A program made the translations under genes and the position numbers. Positions 8,690-17,236 of a DNA stretch of 64,000 nucleotides are shown here, one piece after another. Origin of the DNA: Paraburkholderia ultramafica (GTDB lineage Bacteria > Pseudomonadota > Gammaproteobacteria > Burkholderiales > Burkholderiaceae); contig NZ_CADIKK010000025.1 in assembly GCF_902859915.1 (NCBI RefSeq), positions 50,808 to 114,807 of the forward strand. Reading direction: 5' to 3'. The notes under the pieces were generated by a model. That model searched no databases. It had not been told where the DNA came from and saw only the letters and a list, made by a program, of their open reading frames with translations. The stretch's first letter is position 1, and the number at the start of each line of letters is the position of its first letter.

Positions 8690-9310
8690 ATGAAAGTAGT
8701 CGCTTTCGAGCGTTCTTTGCAAGGTACGGGTGCGAGCCGCCGCCTGCGTAACTCGGGCAAGACCCCGGGCATCGTATATGGCGCTGGTGCTGAAACGCAA
8801 TTGGTCGAACTGGACCACAACGCGCTGTGGCACGCGCTAAAGAAAGAAGTCTTCCACTCATCGATTCTCGACCTGGAAGTGGCAGGCAAGTCGCAACAGG
8901 TTCTGCTGCGCGACGTGCAATACCACCCGTTCCGTCAGCTCGTGCTGCACGTGGACTTCCAACGTGTCGACGCGAAGAAGAAGCTGCACACCAAGGTGCC
9001 GCTGCACTTCATGAACCAGGAATCGAACCCGGCAGTGAAGCTGTCGAGCGCGGTGATCTCGCACGTCGTCAATGAACTGGAAATCGAGTGCCTGCCGTCG
9101 GCACTGCCGGAATTCATCGAAGTCGACCTGGCGAAGATCGAAGCAGGTCAATCGGTTCACGCTAAAGACATCCCGTTGCCGGCAGGTGTTGCGCTGGTCG
9201 CTCACCTCGAAGCAGAAAACCCGGTGGTCGCAGCTGCAACGATCCCGGCTGGCGCAATCGCTGAAGGCGACGCCGCCGCTGCTGCTGAAGGCGAAACGCC
9301 GGCTGCTTAA
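8690..9310 (+). CDS. rplY: Large ribosomal subunit protein bL25 (CTC form)
   Basis: A 206-residue L25/Ctc protein that binds 5S rRNA in the 50S subunit. It has the N-terminal L25 domain (LQGTGASRRLRNSGKTPGIV, residues 9-28) and the longer beta C-terminal domain of the Ctc-type proteins. The tail is rich in Ala/Glu. The start at 8690 was chosen because MKVVAFERS is the conserved N-terminus and GGAG-like sequence lies upstream. It is followed by a strong terminator, then pth; rplY-pth is a conserved pair. Confidence 0.95.
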   Translation: MKVVAFERSLQGTGASRRLRNSGKTPGIVYGAGAETQLVELDHNALWHALKKEVFHSSILDLEVAGKSQQVLLRDVQYHPFRQLVLHVDFQRVDAKKKLHTKVPLHFMNQESNPAVKLSSAVISHVVNELEIECLPSALPEFIEVDLAKIEAGQSVHAKDIPLPAGVALVAHLEAENPVVAAATIPAGAIAEGDAAAAAEGETPAA

Positions 9311-9372
9311 GGACCTTTCGGGTACCGAGCAAGCAATCCTCTCGATCCGTTTTCAATGAAACGGTCGATGTG

Positions 9373-9405
9373 ACCCGCCGAGGTTCGCCACGGCGGGTTT
9401 TTTTT
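9373..9405 (+). terminator. Rho-independent terminator after rplY
   Basis: ACCCGCCG (9373-9380) pairs with CGGCGGGT (9391-9398) around a 10-base loop, running into eight T residues. Confidence 0.85.
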
Positions 9406-9460
9406 CGGTTTTTTCGGCTCGGCTGAGTTCGGCTCCCGGGCCAGATGGACCTACGCAAAC

Positions 9461-10063
9461 ATGATCAAGCTGATCGTCGGGCTCGGCAATCCGGGCGCCG
9501 AATACACCGCGACGCGCCACAATGCCGGTTTCTGGCTGGTCGATCAACTGGCGCGCGAAGCAGGTACGACGCTGCGCGACGAGCGGCGCTTCCACGGTTT
9601 CTACGCGAAAGCGCGACTGCACGGTGAAGAAGTGCATCTGCTGGAACCCCAGATGTATATGAACCGCTCCGGGCAATCGGTCGTGGCGGTAGCGCAATTC
9701 TTCAAGATTCTTCCCGACGAGATTCTGGTCGCTCACGACGAACTCGACATGCCGCCCGGCAGCGTCAAGCTGAAGCTCGGCGGCGGCAGCGGCGGCCATA
9801 ACGGGTTGAAGGACATCACCGCGCATCTGTCGTCGCAGCAGTATTGGCGGCTGCGGATCGGCATTGGCCATCCGCGCGATCTGATTCCCGAAAGCGCGCG
9901 CGCCGGCGCCAAGCCGGACGTCGCCAATTACGTGCTGAAGCCGCCGCGGCGGGAAGAGCAGGAAGTGATTGACGCATCGATCGAGCGTGCGCTTGCCGTG
10001 ATGCCGAAAATCATCACGGGTGAACTGGAGCGCGCGATGATGCAGCTGCATCGTAACCCCTGA
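9461..10063 (+). CDS. pth: Peptidyl-tRNA hydrolase
   Basis: A 200-residue enzyme that releases peptides from prematurely dissociated peptidyl-tRNA. The N-terminal MIKLIVGLGNPGAEYTATRH contains the catalytic His20 and conserved Asn. NRSGQSV and the HDELDMPPG motif with the catalytic Asp are present, as is GGGSGGHNGLKDI. Length is normal for the family. The gene ends 70 bases before a palindromic repeat array. Confidence 0.96.
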   Translation: MIKLIVGLGNPGAEYTATRHNAGFWLVDQLAREAGTTLRDERRFHGFYAKARLHGEEVHLLEPQMYMNRSGQSVVAVAQFFKILPDEILVAHDELDMPPGSVKLKLGGGSGGHNGLKDITAHLSSQQYWRLRIGIGHPRDLIPESARAGAKPDVANYVLKPPRREEQEVIDASIERALAVMPKIITGELERAMMQLHRNP

Positions 10064-10132
10064 GCTGCTGCGCCGCTTGCGGCCGTATCGATGCTGTATC
10101 GCTGCTGTATTGTTATCGTTAGCAACCATCTT

Positions 10133-10314
10133 GCATGGGACCAGAGTAAGCGCTGAAGCGCTAACTCCAGTCGACCGCGCATGGGACTGGAGCAGGCGCT
10201 AAAGCGCTAACTCTGGTCGACCGCGCATGGGACCAGAGTAAGCGCTAAAGCGCTAACTCCAGTCGACCGCGCATGGGACCAGAGTAAGCGCTAAAGCGCT
10301 AACTCTGGTCGACA
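10133..10314. repeat. Four tandem 46-bp palindromic units
   Basis: Units begin at 10133, 10179, 10225 and 10271, exactly 46 bases apart. Each has GCATGG, a 34-base imperfect palindrome with outer arms of the GACCAGAGT/ACTCTGGTC or GACTGGAG/ACTCCAGTC type around a core AGCGCTNAAGCGCT, then GACCGC. Unit 4 is a near-perfect palindrome; in units 1 to 3 the two arms differ from each other. The array starts 70 bases after pth and ends against the Shine-Dalgarno of hisC. It resembles REP/BIME-type extragenic palindromes; no coding content. Confidence 0.9.
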
Positions 10315-10326
10315 CAGGAGAATCGC

Positions 10327-11406
10327 TTGAGCCGCTATTGGAGTGACATCGTTCACCGTCTGACGCCGTATGTGCCGGGCGAGCAGCCCGTGGTCGCGCA
10401 TCCGGTGAAGCTGAACACCAACGAGAATCCATATCCGCCCTCGCCGCGCGTGCTCGAGGCGATCCGGCAGGAACTGGGCGACGCCGGCGAGTCGCTGCGG
10501 CGCTATCCCGATCCGACCGCGCTCAAACTGCGCGAAGCGGTTGCCGCGCATCACGGCATCCGCGCCGAGCAGGTGTTCGCGGGCAACGGCTCGGACGAAG
10601 TGCTGGCGCTCACGTTCCAGGCATTGCTGAAGCACGACAAACCTTTGCTGTTCCCGGATATCACGTACAGCTTCTATCCGACCTACGCGCGGCTGTTCGA
10701 AGTCGACTACCGGACGATCGCGCTCGACGACAGCTTCGCAATCAATGTCGACGATTACACGGCGCCGAACGGCGGCGTGCTGTTCCCGAATCCGAATGCG
10801 CCGACCGGACGTCCTCTGCCGCTCGCCGAGATCGAGCGTCTGGTGGCGAGAAATGCCGATTCGGTCGTCGTGATCGACGAGGCCTACGTGGATTTCGGCG
10901 CCGAGTCGGCGATTGCGCTGATCGACCGCTATCCGAATCTGCTGGTCGTTCAGACGACGTCGAAGTCACGTTCGCTGGCCGGCATGCGCGTGGGCTTCGC
11001 GTTCGGCAATCCGGCACTGATCGATGCGCTGAACCGCGTGAAGGACAGTTTCAATTCGTACCCGCTCGACCGGCTGGCGCAAGCCGCCGCCACCGCCGCG
11101 TACGAAGACGACGCGTGGTTTCGCGACAGCTGCGCCAAGGTGATTGCGAGCCGTGAGCGGCTGGCCGCGGGACTGACGGCGCTCGGCTTCGAGGTGGTGC
11201 CGTCGGCCGCGAATCTGCTGTTCGCGCGCCATGAAGGCTACGACGCGGCAACGCTCGTACTGCGGCTCAAGGGCAAGGAGATTTTCGTGCGCCATTTCAA
11301 GGCGCCGCGAATCGACCAGCATCTGCGGATCTCGGTCGGCACCGACGCCGAATGCGACATTCTGCTGAACGCGCTACGCGACATCTTCAGCGCGTACGTC
11401 GGATAG
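10327..11406 (+). CDS. hisC: Histidinol-phosphate aminotransferase
   Basis: A 359-residue fold-type I PLP enzyme converting imidazole-acetol phosphate to histidinol phosphate. Motifs: KLNTNENPYPPSP near the N-terminus; NPNAPTGRPLPL; VIDEAYVDF; the PLP lysine in TTSKSRSLAGMRVGFA; and a C-terminal RISVGT with the substrate Arg. The start is TTG at 10327, supported by AGGAG at 10316-10320 with six bases between. That Shine-Dalgarno directly abuts the palindromic repeat array. No other his gene is nearby, so this may be a paralogue of a copy in the main his operon. Confidence 0.9.
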   Translation: MSRYWSDIVHRLTPYVPGEQPVVAHPVKLNTNENPYPPSPRVLEAIRQELGDAGESLRRYPDPTALKLREAVAAHHGIRAEQVFAGNGSDEVLALTFQALLKHDKPLLFPDITYSFYPTYARLFEVDYRTIALDDSFAINVDDYTAPNGGVLFPNPNAPTGRPLPLAEIERLVARNADSVVVIDEAYVDFGAESAIALIDRYPNLLVVQTTSKSRSLAGMRVGFAFGNPALIDALNRVKDSFNSYPLDRLAQAAATAAYEDDAWFRDSCAKVIASRERLAAGLTALGFEVVPSAANLLFARHEGYDAATLVLRLKGKEIFVRHFKAPRIDQHLRISVGTDAECDILLNALRDIFSAYVG

Positions 11407-11433
11407 CACCGCGCGCAACGGAAAGCGTCGCTG

Positions 11434-11467
11434 CAAAAGAAAACGGCGAGGCCAAGGCCTCGCCGTT
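11434..11467 (-). terminator. Terminator for the rsmD-coaD-ferredoxin transcript
   Basis: AACGGCGAGGCC (11442-11453) and GGCCTCGCCGTT (11456-11467) form a near-perfect hairpin. Read on the minus strand it runs into TTTTCTTTTG. It also separates hisC from the convergent ferredoxin gene. Confidence 0.75.
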
Positions 11468-11488
11468 CGGTCATTCAAACATCGAATC

Positions 11489-11746
11489 TCACGCGCCCTT
11501 CGCGGCCTGCAGCGCGTGGTACTTCGCCATCAAGCCATCGGGCGTCTCCAGATGTTCCGGGTCGCGCGGGATGCACTCGACCGGGCACACCTGAATGCAC
11601 TGCGGCTCGTCGAAATGGCCGACACATTCGGTGCATTTCTTCGGATCGATCACATAGATTTCCGGGCCCATCGAAATTGCGTCGTTCGGGCACTCGGGCT
11701 CGCACACGTCGCAATTGATGCACTCGTCGGTAATCATCAAGGCCAT
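11489..11746 (-). CDS. YfhL-type 2[4Fe-4S] ferredoxin
   Basis: An 85-residue ferredoxin. The first cluster motif is CINCDVCEPECP (C-x2-C-x2-C-x3-C). The second has C-x2-C-x8-C-x3-C around CTEC...CIQVCP, the insert-bearing pattern of the YfhL/Allochromatium group. MALMITDEC is the usual N-terminus, so the ATG at 11746 was chosen, preceded by GAGAGAAG. It follows coaD by 63 bases on the same strand. The electron partners are unknown. Confidence 0.92.
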   Translation of the reverse strand: MALMITDECINCDVCEPECPNDAISMGPEIYVIDPKKCTECVGHFDEPQCIQVCPVECIPRDPEHLETPDGLMAKYHALQAAKGA

Positions 11747-11809
11747 ACTTCTCTCACTTCGCGCCGGCCGAAGCCGGCTCTGATCCGTCAAACCGACAGT
11801 TTACGCCGG

Positions 11810-12325
11810 TTACAGTTGCGCCGCCGAAGCGCCGCTGTTCGGATCCAGCGCGGCGACCTTCTCTGTCAGCCATTTTTCGACCGACGGGAACACAAACTTG
11901 CTGACGTCGCCGCCCAGTTGAGCAATTTCGCGCACGATCGTGCCCGAAATGAACTGATACTGGTCGGATGGTGTCATGAACATGGTTTCGACGTCGGGCA
12001 GCAGATAGCGATTCATGCCCGCCATCTGGAACTCATATTCGAAGTCCGACACGGCGCGCAGACCACGCACGATGACCCGCGCGTTATTGGTACGCACGAA
12101 GTCCTTCAGCAGGCCCTTGAAGCTCATCACCTGGACGTTCGGGTAGTGCCCGAGCACTTCATGAGCGATGTCGAGGCGCTCTTCCAGCGTGAAGAACGGC
12201 TTCTTGTTGCGGCTATCGGCAACACCCACCACCAGCGTGTCGAAAATGCTCGACGCGCGCCGAACGAGGTCTTCGTGACCGCGCGTCAGCGGGTCGAACG
12301 TGCCCGGGTACACGGCGACTACCAT
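11810..12325 (-). CDS. coaD: Phosphopantetheine adenylyltransferase
   Basis: A 171-residue nucleotidyltransferase making dephospho-CoA from ATP and 4'-phosphopantetheine. The N-terminal VVAVYPGTFDPLTRGHEDL contains the (T/S)xGH-type nucleotidyl motif TRGH. IVRGLRAVSDFEYEFQMAGMN is the substrate-binding stretch and ISGTIVREIA is the C-terminal motif. The ATG at 12325 places the motif correctly; an in-frame start lies 24 bases upstream. It is downstream of rsmD, the usual rsmD-coaD pair. Confidence 0.95.
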   Translation of the reverse strand: MVVAVYPGTFDPLTRGHEDLVRRASSIFDTLVVGVADSRNKKPFFTLEERLDIAHEVLGHYPNVQVMSFKGLLKDFVRTNNARVIVRGLRAVSDFEYEFQMAGMNRYLLPDVETMFMTPSDQYQFISGTIVREIAQLGGDVSKFVFPSVEKWLTEKVAALDPNSGASAAQL

Positions 12326-12437
12326 GAAACTTCTCCTCTCTTCACACAAAGGGGCACGTCAAAGCGTCCACGCGACGCATTTGGCACCGACCGCGCGCGT
12401 GACGACCAACCGCCCGGCGCCCGTTTTGGAACGCGCA

Positions 12438-13052
12438 TTATTCCTTATTTTCGCGCTGCAGCAAATGAAAGTGGACAGCGCCCGCTTTCCCTTGCCGCAC
12501 GATTTCCCAGCCGGCGAGCGCCTCGTTCCCGTTGAGTTCGAGCGCGTCGCCTGCTTCCACATACAGAAAACCTTCCGCGCTGACGAGCGGCACGGTCAGC
12601 GCGAGCGCTTTGCCGAGCAAGTCGCCGTCAAACGGCGGATCGAGGAACACGACGTCGAACGATCCGGGCGCGAGACTCGCGGCAAGCCGCAAACCGTCTG
12701 CCTCAGCGATTTCGATCGTGCGCGCCGCGAGGCGTTCCTGGTTCGCGCGCAACTGGCCGGCGGCTCGCGCATTGCGTTCCACCATCAACACCCGCGCCGC
12801 GCCGCGCGACGCGGCCTCGAAGCCCAGCGCGCCGCTGCCGGCGAACAGATCCAGGCAGCGCTGGCCATCCAGACGCTGGCCGAGCCAGTTGAACAGCGTT
12901 TCGCGCACGCGGTCGGGCGTGGGGCGCAAGCCGTCGAGATCGAGCACGGGCAAGGGCGTGCGCTTCCAGTCGCCGCCGATGATACGGATGGCGTGCGGCT
13001 TACCGCCTTTGGACAAAGCGCCATGGGCGCGTGAAGGTGCGGAACGAGGCAT
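12438..13052 (-). CDS. rsmD: 16S rRNA (guanine(966)-N(2))-methyltransferase RsmD
   Basis: A 204-residue Rossmann methyltransferase that modifies G966 of 16S rRNA using SAM. RIIGGDWKRTPLPV is the N-terminal RNA-binding signature. TPDRVRETLFNWLG and the SAM motif CLDLFAGSGALGFEA are present, as is the N-methyltransferase motif DPPFDG (NPPY type). It is divergent from ftsY, with a 241-base intergenic gap that should contain promoters for both. The rsmD-ftsY adjacency is widespread. Confidence 0.94.
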   Translation of the reverse strand: MPRSAPSRAHGALSKGGKPHAIRIIGGDWKRTPLPVLDLDGLRPTPDRVRETLFNWLGQRLDGQRCLDLFAGSGALGFEAASRGAARVLMVERNARAAGQLRANQERLAARTIEIAEADGLRLAASLAPGSFDVVFLDPPFDGDLLGKALALTVPLVSAEGFLYVEAGDALELNGNEALAGWEIVRQGKAGAVHFHLLQRENKE

Positions 13053-13293
13053 GCAGTTTCAATAACGTTATGAATGCGCCCGCGACGTCGAGATACGCGG
13101 GCCGGAGCGCCAACGTTACCACAGGGGCGCCGCGCGTCCAGCCTGGCCGATCGGCCGATACGACGGGCGGCGGCGCGCCTGATAAAATGACCGGCTTCCA
13201 GCGCCCTGCATCCCGCATCGCAACGCTGCCTGCCGCTCCCGCCGGTCCTGTGCCGGCTGCGCGCATCGGCGCGCGCTCTCACCACGCCAGATC

Positions 13294-14463
13294 ATGTTCA
13301 GCTTTTTCAAACGATTCAAGGGTTCGAAAGAGTCCGATACCGCGGCAGACGAGCCGCAGACGGCGCCGGAAGGCCAGGCGCCCGAACTCGCCGCAGAGGC
13401 GCCGGTAGCGCCTGTCGCAGCGTCGGCCCCGCGACCGGCGGCTCCGGTTAGCAGCGATACACCGGTAGCCGCACCGGCCACCATTGAGCCGGAACCCGAG
13501 CCGGAAGAAGCCGCGCTCGAAATCGTCGAAATTGTCCCGCCGCCAGAGCAAGATGCGAGCGCCAAGCGCTCTTGGCTGACGCGCCTGAAGACCGGCCTGT
13601 CGAAGACGAGCTCGAGCCTGACCGGCATTTTCGTCGGCACGAAGATCGACGAGGACCTGTACGAAGAACTCGAAACCGCGCTGCTGATGTCGGACGCGGG
13701 CGTCGAGGCCACCGAATTCCTGCTCGAATCGCTGCGCGAAAAAGTGCGCAGCGAGCGCCTCACCGATCCGCAACAGGTCAAGAGCGCGCTGCGCACGCTG
13801 CTGGTCGACCTGCTCAAGCCGCTGGAAAAGTCGCTGATGCTCGGCCGCGCGCAGCCGCTCGTGATGATGATCGCCGGCGTGAACGGCGCGGGCAAAACCA
13901 CCAGCATCGGCAAGCTCGCCAAGCATCTGCAAAGTTTCGATCAATCGGTGCTGCTGGCCGCGGGCGACACGTTCCGCGCCGCCGCGCGCGAGCAGTTGGC
14001 CATCTGGGGCCAGCGCAATAACGTGACCGTGGTGTCGCAGGAAAGCGGCGACCCGGCGGCAGTGATCTTCGACGCGGTCGGCGCCGCGCGCGCGCGCAAG
14101 ATCGACGTCATGATGGCGGACACGGCCGGCCGTCTGCCGACCCAGCTGCATCTAATGGAAGAACTGCGCAAGGTGAAGCGTGTGATCGGCAAGGCGCACG
14201 ACGGCGCGCCGCACGAGGTGCTGCTGGTGATCGATGCGAACACCGGCCAGAACGCACTCGCGCAAGTGAAAGCATTCGACGACGCGCTCGGTCTCACCGG
14301 CCTGATCGTCACCAAGCTCGACGGCACCGCGAAGGGCGGCATTCTCGCCGCGATCGCGCGGCAGCGTCCGATTCCGGTGTACTTCATCGGCGTCGGCGAA
14401 AAGGTCGAGGACTTGCAGCCGTTCAGCGCGGAAGAGTTTTCGGACGCGCTGCTGGGCGGTTGA
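13294..14463 (+). CDS. ftsY: Signal recognition particle receptor FtsY
   Basis: A 389-residue SRP receptor GTPase at the inner membrane. Residues 1 to about 85 are the acidic, Ala/Pro/Glu-rich A domain. The N domain follows from about 90, then the G domain with G1 GVNGAGKTTSIGKLA (about residues 193-207), DTFRAAAREQL, G3 DTAGR and G4 TKLDGTAKGG. The extreme C-terminus FSAEEFSDALLG is standard. Length is normal for beta-proteobacteria. A terminator lies 33 bases after the stop. Confidence 0.96.
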   Translation: MFSFFKRFKGSKESDTAADEPQTAPEGQAPELAAEAPVAPVAASAPRPAAPVSSDTPVAAPATIEPEPEPEEAALEIVEIVPPPEQDASAKRSWLTRLKTGLSKTSSSLTGIFVGTKIDEDLYEELETALLMSDAGVEATEFLLESLREKVRSERLTDPQQVKSALRTLLVDLLKPLEKSLMLGRAQPLVMMIAGVNGAGKTTSIGKLAKHLQSFDQSVLLAAGDTFRAAAREQLAIWGQRNNVTVVSQESGDPAAVIFDAVGAARARKIDVMMADTAGRLPTQLHLMEELRKVKRVIGKAHDGAPHEVLLVIDANTGQNALAQVKAFDDALGLTGLIVTKLDGTAKGGILAAIARQRPIPVYFIGVGEKVEDLQPFSAEEFSDALLGG

Positions 14464-14495
14464 ACGCCAGCGCAACGTTCGCATGCGAACCACGC

Positions 14496-14527
14496 AAAAG
14501 GGGCACTCCACCGAGTGCCCCTTTTTT
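14496..14527. terminator. Bidirectional terminator between ftsY and the isomerase gene
   Basis: AAAAGGGGCACT (14496-14507) and AGTGCCCCTTTTTT (14514-14527) form a strong stem with a 6-base loop. T-runs on both strands suit the two convergent genes. Confidence 0.88.
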
Positions 14528-14562
14528 CATTCAAGACATCGAGCGATCAACATACCATCACG

Positions 14563-15207
14563 TCATTCGGTGTCGGGCTGCACACCGGGCGCCGCACGGG
14601 CAAACGCGTCGATCTGCATCGCGTGATCGTAGATGCGCTGGATCGTCGGAAACTTCGCCGTGTCGACCTTGAAGCGCTGCGCGTTGAACACCTGCGGGAT
14701 CAGACACGTATCGGCGAGCGTCGGCGTGTCGCCGAAACATAGCTTGCCGGTGCGCGCATCACCGGCCAGATGGGCTTCGAGCGTCGCAAAGCCCGCTTCG
14801 ACCCAATGCCGGTACCAGGCGTCTTTCGCGTCGTCGTCGACACACAATGTGTGCTTCAGATACTTCAGCACTCGCAGATTGTTCAGCGGATGGATCTCGC
14901 ACGCGACCTGCAACGCCAGCGACCGCACGTACGCGCGGTCGGCCGGCGCCTTGGGCAACAGCGGCGGCTCGGGATGCGTCTCCTCCAGATACTCGATGAT
15001 CGCGAGCGACTGCGGCACCGTCTCGTTGCCGTCGACGAGCGTCGGCACGAGGCCGTCGACGTTCACCTTGCGGTATGCGGGCTTCAGTTGCTCGCCGCCG
15101 TCGCGCACGAGGTGCACGGGCACGTAGTCGTACGGCAGATTCTTCACGTTCAGCGCAATGCGCACGCGATAGGACGCCGAGCTCCGGAAATAGCTGTAGA
15201 GCTTCAT
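14563..15207 (-). CDS. maiA: Maleylacetoacetate / maleylpyruvate isomerase (zeta-class GST)
   Basis: A 214-residue glutathione-dependent isomerase of the zeta GST class. The N-terminal thioredoxin-fold motif MKLYSYFRSSASYRVRIAL contains the SSxSxRVR glutathione site. GNETVPQSLAIIEYLEE and the C-terminal helical domain follow. MKLYSYF fixes the start at 15207. Its neighbour is a short FAH-family hydrolase, so the pair could convert maleylpyruvate to fumarate and pyruvate (gentisate route) or act on maleylacetoacetate. The substrate cannot be decided from sequence. Confidence 0.88.
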   Translation of the reverse strand: MKLYSYFRSSASYRVRIALNVKNLPYDYVPVHLVRDGGEQLKPAYRKVNVDGLVPTLVDGNETVPQSLAIIEYLEETHPEPPLLPKAPADRAYVRSLALQVACEIHPLNNLRVLKYLKHTLCVDDDAKDAWYRHWVEAGFATLEAHLAGDARTGKLCFGDTPTLADTCLIPQVFNAQRFKVDTAKFPTIQRIYDHAMQIDAFARAAPGVQPDTE

Positions 15208-15236
15208 GTTGTCTGTTTCCTCCAAGCCGCCGCCTG

Positions 15237-15935
15237 TCAGACGACGCGTACGCTGAACTCGCCGAGTCCTTCCACGCCGCCCTTCATCAGATCGCCCTGC
15301 ACTACCGCGCCGACGCCTTCCGGCGTGCCGGTGAAAATCAGATCGCCGGGTTGTAGTTCGAACAGCGTCGACAGATAGGCGACCGTCTCGGCCACCGACC
15401 AGATCAGTTGCGACACGTCCGAGCGTTGCTTTTCCTCGCCGTTCACCGACAACCAGATCGCGCCCTTGCCAACATGGCCGACCGTAGTCACCGGATGAAT
15501 CGGGCCGAGCGGCGCCGAGTGATCGAAGCCCTTCGCGGTATCCCACGGACGGCCCATCTTCTTCGCTTCGGCCTGCAGGTCACGGCGCGTCATGTCGAGA
15601 CCGAGTGCGTAGCCGTAGACATGGTCGAGCGCGCTCTCCGCGGGAATGTTCTTGCCGCCTTTGCCGATCGCGGCCACCAGTTCCATTTCGAAGTGGACGT
15701 TTTTCGACAGCGTCGGATACGGGAATTCGCCGGTGGCGCCGGGCGCGATGTACAGCACGGCATCGGCGGGCTTGGTGAAGAAGAACGGCGGCTCGCGGTC
15801 GGGATCATGACCCATCTCGCGTGCGTGCGCCTCGTAGTTGCGTCCCACGCAGTAGATGCGACGCACCGCGAACTGCTCGCTGGCCCCCACAACCGGCACC
15901 GCCATCTGCGGTGCGGGCGCAAATACATAACTCAT
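15237..15935 (-). CDS. FAH-family hydrolase, probable fumarylpyruvate hydrolase
   Basis: A 232-residue single-domain fumarylacetoacetase-fold enzyme. Motifs: YCVGRNYEAHAREMG near the N-terminus, FFFTKPADAV, the metal-binding HFEMELVAAIGKGG (Glu pair), YALGLDMTRRDLQ and GDLIFTGTPEGVG. The short length is that of NagK/YcgM fumarylpyruvate hydrolases rather than the ~420-residue FahA. The ATG at 15935 begins MSYVFAPAP; a longer in-frame start at 16019 is less likely. It lies 29 bases upstream of the maiA-like gene, presumably one operon. Confidence 0.85.
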   Translation of the reverse strand: MSYVFAPAPQMAVPVVGASEQFAVRRIYCVGRNYEAHAREMGHDPDREPPFFFTKPADAVLYIAPGATGEFPYPTLSKNVHFEMELVAAIGKGGKNIPAESALDHVYGYALGLDMTRRDLQAEAKKMGRPWDTAKGFDHSAPLGPIHPVTTVGHVGKGAIWLSVNGEEKQRSDVSQLIWSVAETVAYLSTLFELQPGDLIFTGTPEGVGAVVQGDLMKGGVEGLGEFSVRVV

Positions 15936-16163
15936 CCCGTTCTCCGTTGCTCGATTTGTGCCGCCGACGCGGCGAGAAAACATCGAGTGTAACGCGCGGC
16001 AAAGCGCTGCGCGCGGCACTCCGCCAGGCGCGCGTCAGGCCGGCGCTGCGGGCGAGCCGTCTCGCCGGATCGCTATAGATGCGATACTCACACCAGATAG
16101 CGTCCCTTGAATACCGTGGCGAACCGCTTCATCGCGGTACGCCACCCCGTCCCATTGCGCCCG

Positions 16164-17132
16164 ATGACCGACACCGCCACCGACACCCCCTTCCCGTGCG
16201 CCCGCTTCATCAAGGAAATCGGCCGCGGCCCGAATGGCGCCCGCGCGCTGACCGCCGACGATACGCGCACGCTTTACACCGCGATGCTCGACGGCCGCGT
16301 GGCCGAGCTCGAACTCGGCGCGGTGCTGCTCGCGTATCGCGTGAAGGGCGAAACCGCCGACGAACTCGCCGCGATGCTGGCGGGCGCGCATGCGTCGTTC
16401 GCGCCGATCCATTTGCCGCACGGCGAGTTCCGGCCCGTGTCGATCCCCAGCTACAACGGTGCGCGCAAACAGCCAAACCTGGTGCCGCTGCTGGCCCTGC
16501 TGTTGGCGCGCGAAGGCGTGCCGGTGCTGGTGCACGGCGTCACCGAAGATCCGGGCCGCGTGACGAGCGCTGAAATTTTCGCGCATCTGCAGATTCCGCA
16601 CGCGCGCTCGCACGCCGATATCGAAGACGGTCTCGCCGAGCGCCGTCTCGCATTCGCGTCGATCGACGTGCTCGCGCCGAAGCTCGCACGCCTTCTCGTG
16701 CTGCGCCGGCGCATGGGCGTGCGCAATTCGACGCATACGCTCGTGAAGATCCTGCAACCGTTCGCGCCCGCCGGGCTGCGCCTCGTGAACTACACGCACC
16801 CGCCGTATCGCGACAGTCTCACGCAGCTGTTCAACACGCATCCGGACGCGGCCGCTGGTGGCGCGCTGCTGGCGCGCGGCACCGAAGGCGAAGCGGTGGC
16901 GGACACGCGGCGTCAGGTGCAGGTCGACTGGCTGCACGACGGCGTGTGCGAAACGCGCGTGCCGCACCAGCGCTCGTCGCCCGATGCGCCGGAAGTCGAG
17001 TTGCCCGAAGCCCGCGACGCTCTCACTACAGCCGCGTGGATCAGCGCCGTGCTGCGCGGCGAAGCGCCGGTGCCAAGCGCGATCGAGCGGCAGGTCGAAC
17101 TGATCGTGGACGTCGCGAAAATACCTGTATGA
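16164..17132 (+). CDS. ybiB: YbiB/TrpD2 family DNA-binding protein
   Basis: A 322-residue protein of the anthranilate-phosphoribosyltransferase fold group. FIKEIGRGPNGARALT begins the N-terminal helical domain. LELGAVLLAYRVKGET and VPVLVHGVTEDPGRVTSAEI cover the equivalents of the TrpD phosphate loop. E. coli YbiB binds nucleic acid and lacks TrpD activity; here too the canonical TrpD KHGNR motif is absent. A TTG-initiated extension from 16107 exists, but ATG 16164 was preferred. It is not part of a trp operon. The physiological role is unclear. Confidence 0.82.
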   Translation: MTDTATDTPFPCARFIKEIGRGPNGARALTADDTRTLYTAMLDGRVAELELGAVLLAYRVKGETADELAAMLAGAHASFAPIHLPHGEFRPVSIPSYNGARKQPNLVPLLALLLAREGVPVLVHGVTEDPGRVTSAEIFAHLQIPHARSHADIEDGLAERRLAFASIDVLAPKLARLLVLRRRMGVRNSTHTLVKILQPFAPAGLRLVNYTHPPYRDSLTQLFNTHPDAAAGGALLARGTEGEAVADTRRQVQVDWLHDGVCETRVPHQRSSPDAPEVELPEARDALTTAAWISAVLRGEAPVPSAIERQVELIVDVAKIPV

Positions 17133-17200
17133 GGGGTTGATGCGAGCCGCCCTGCCACTTCCACGGTGGCGGTTATCGCGGGGGAGTTGACGGCCGCGGG

Positions 17201-17230
17201 TTGACACACTGCTTCATGCCGTCATACATT
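17201..17230 (+). promoter_or_regulatory. Sigma-70 promoter of the leucine leader / leuA transcript
   Basis: A perfect TTGACA (17201-17206) is followed by ATACAT at 17224-17229 (17-base spacer) or TACATT at 17225-17230 (18-base spacer). Transcription would start about 17236-17238, at or next to the leader ATG at 17237. Confidence 0.65.
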
Positions 17231-17236
17231 AGACGT

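Noticed and set aside
10133..10314. CRISPR array
   Set aside because: Units are contiguous 46-base palindromic repeats without unique spacers, and there are no cas genes in the window.
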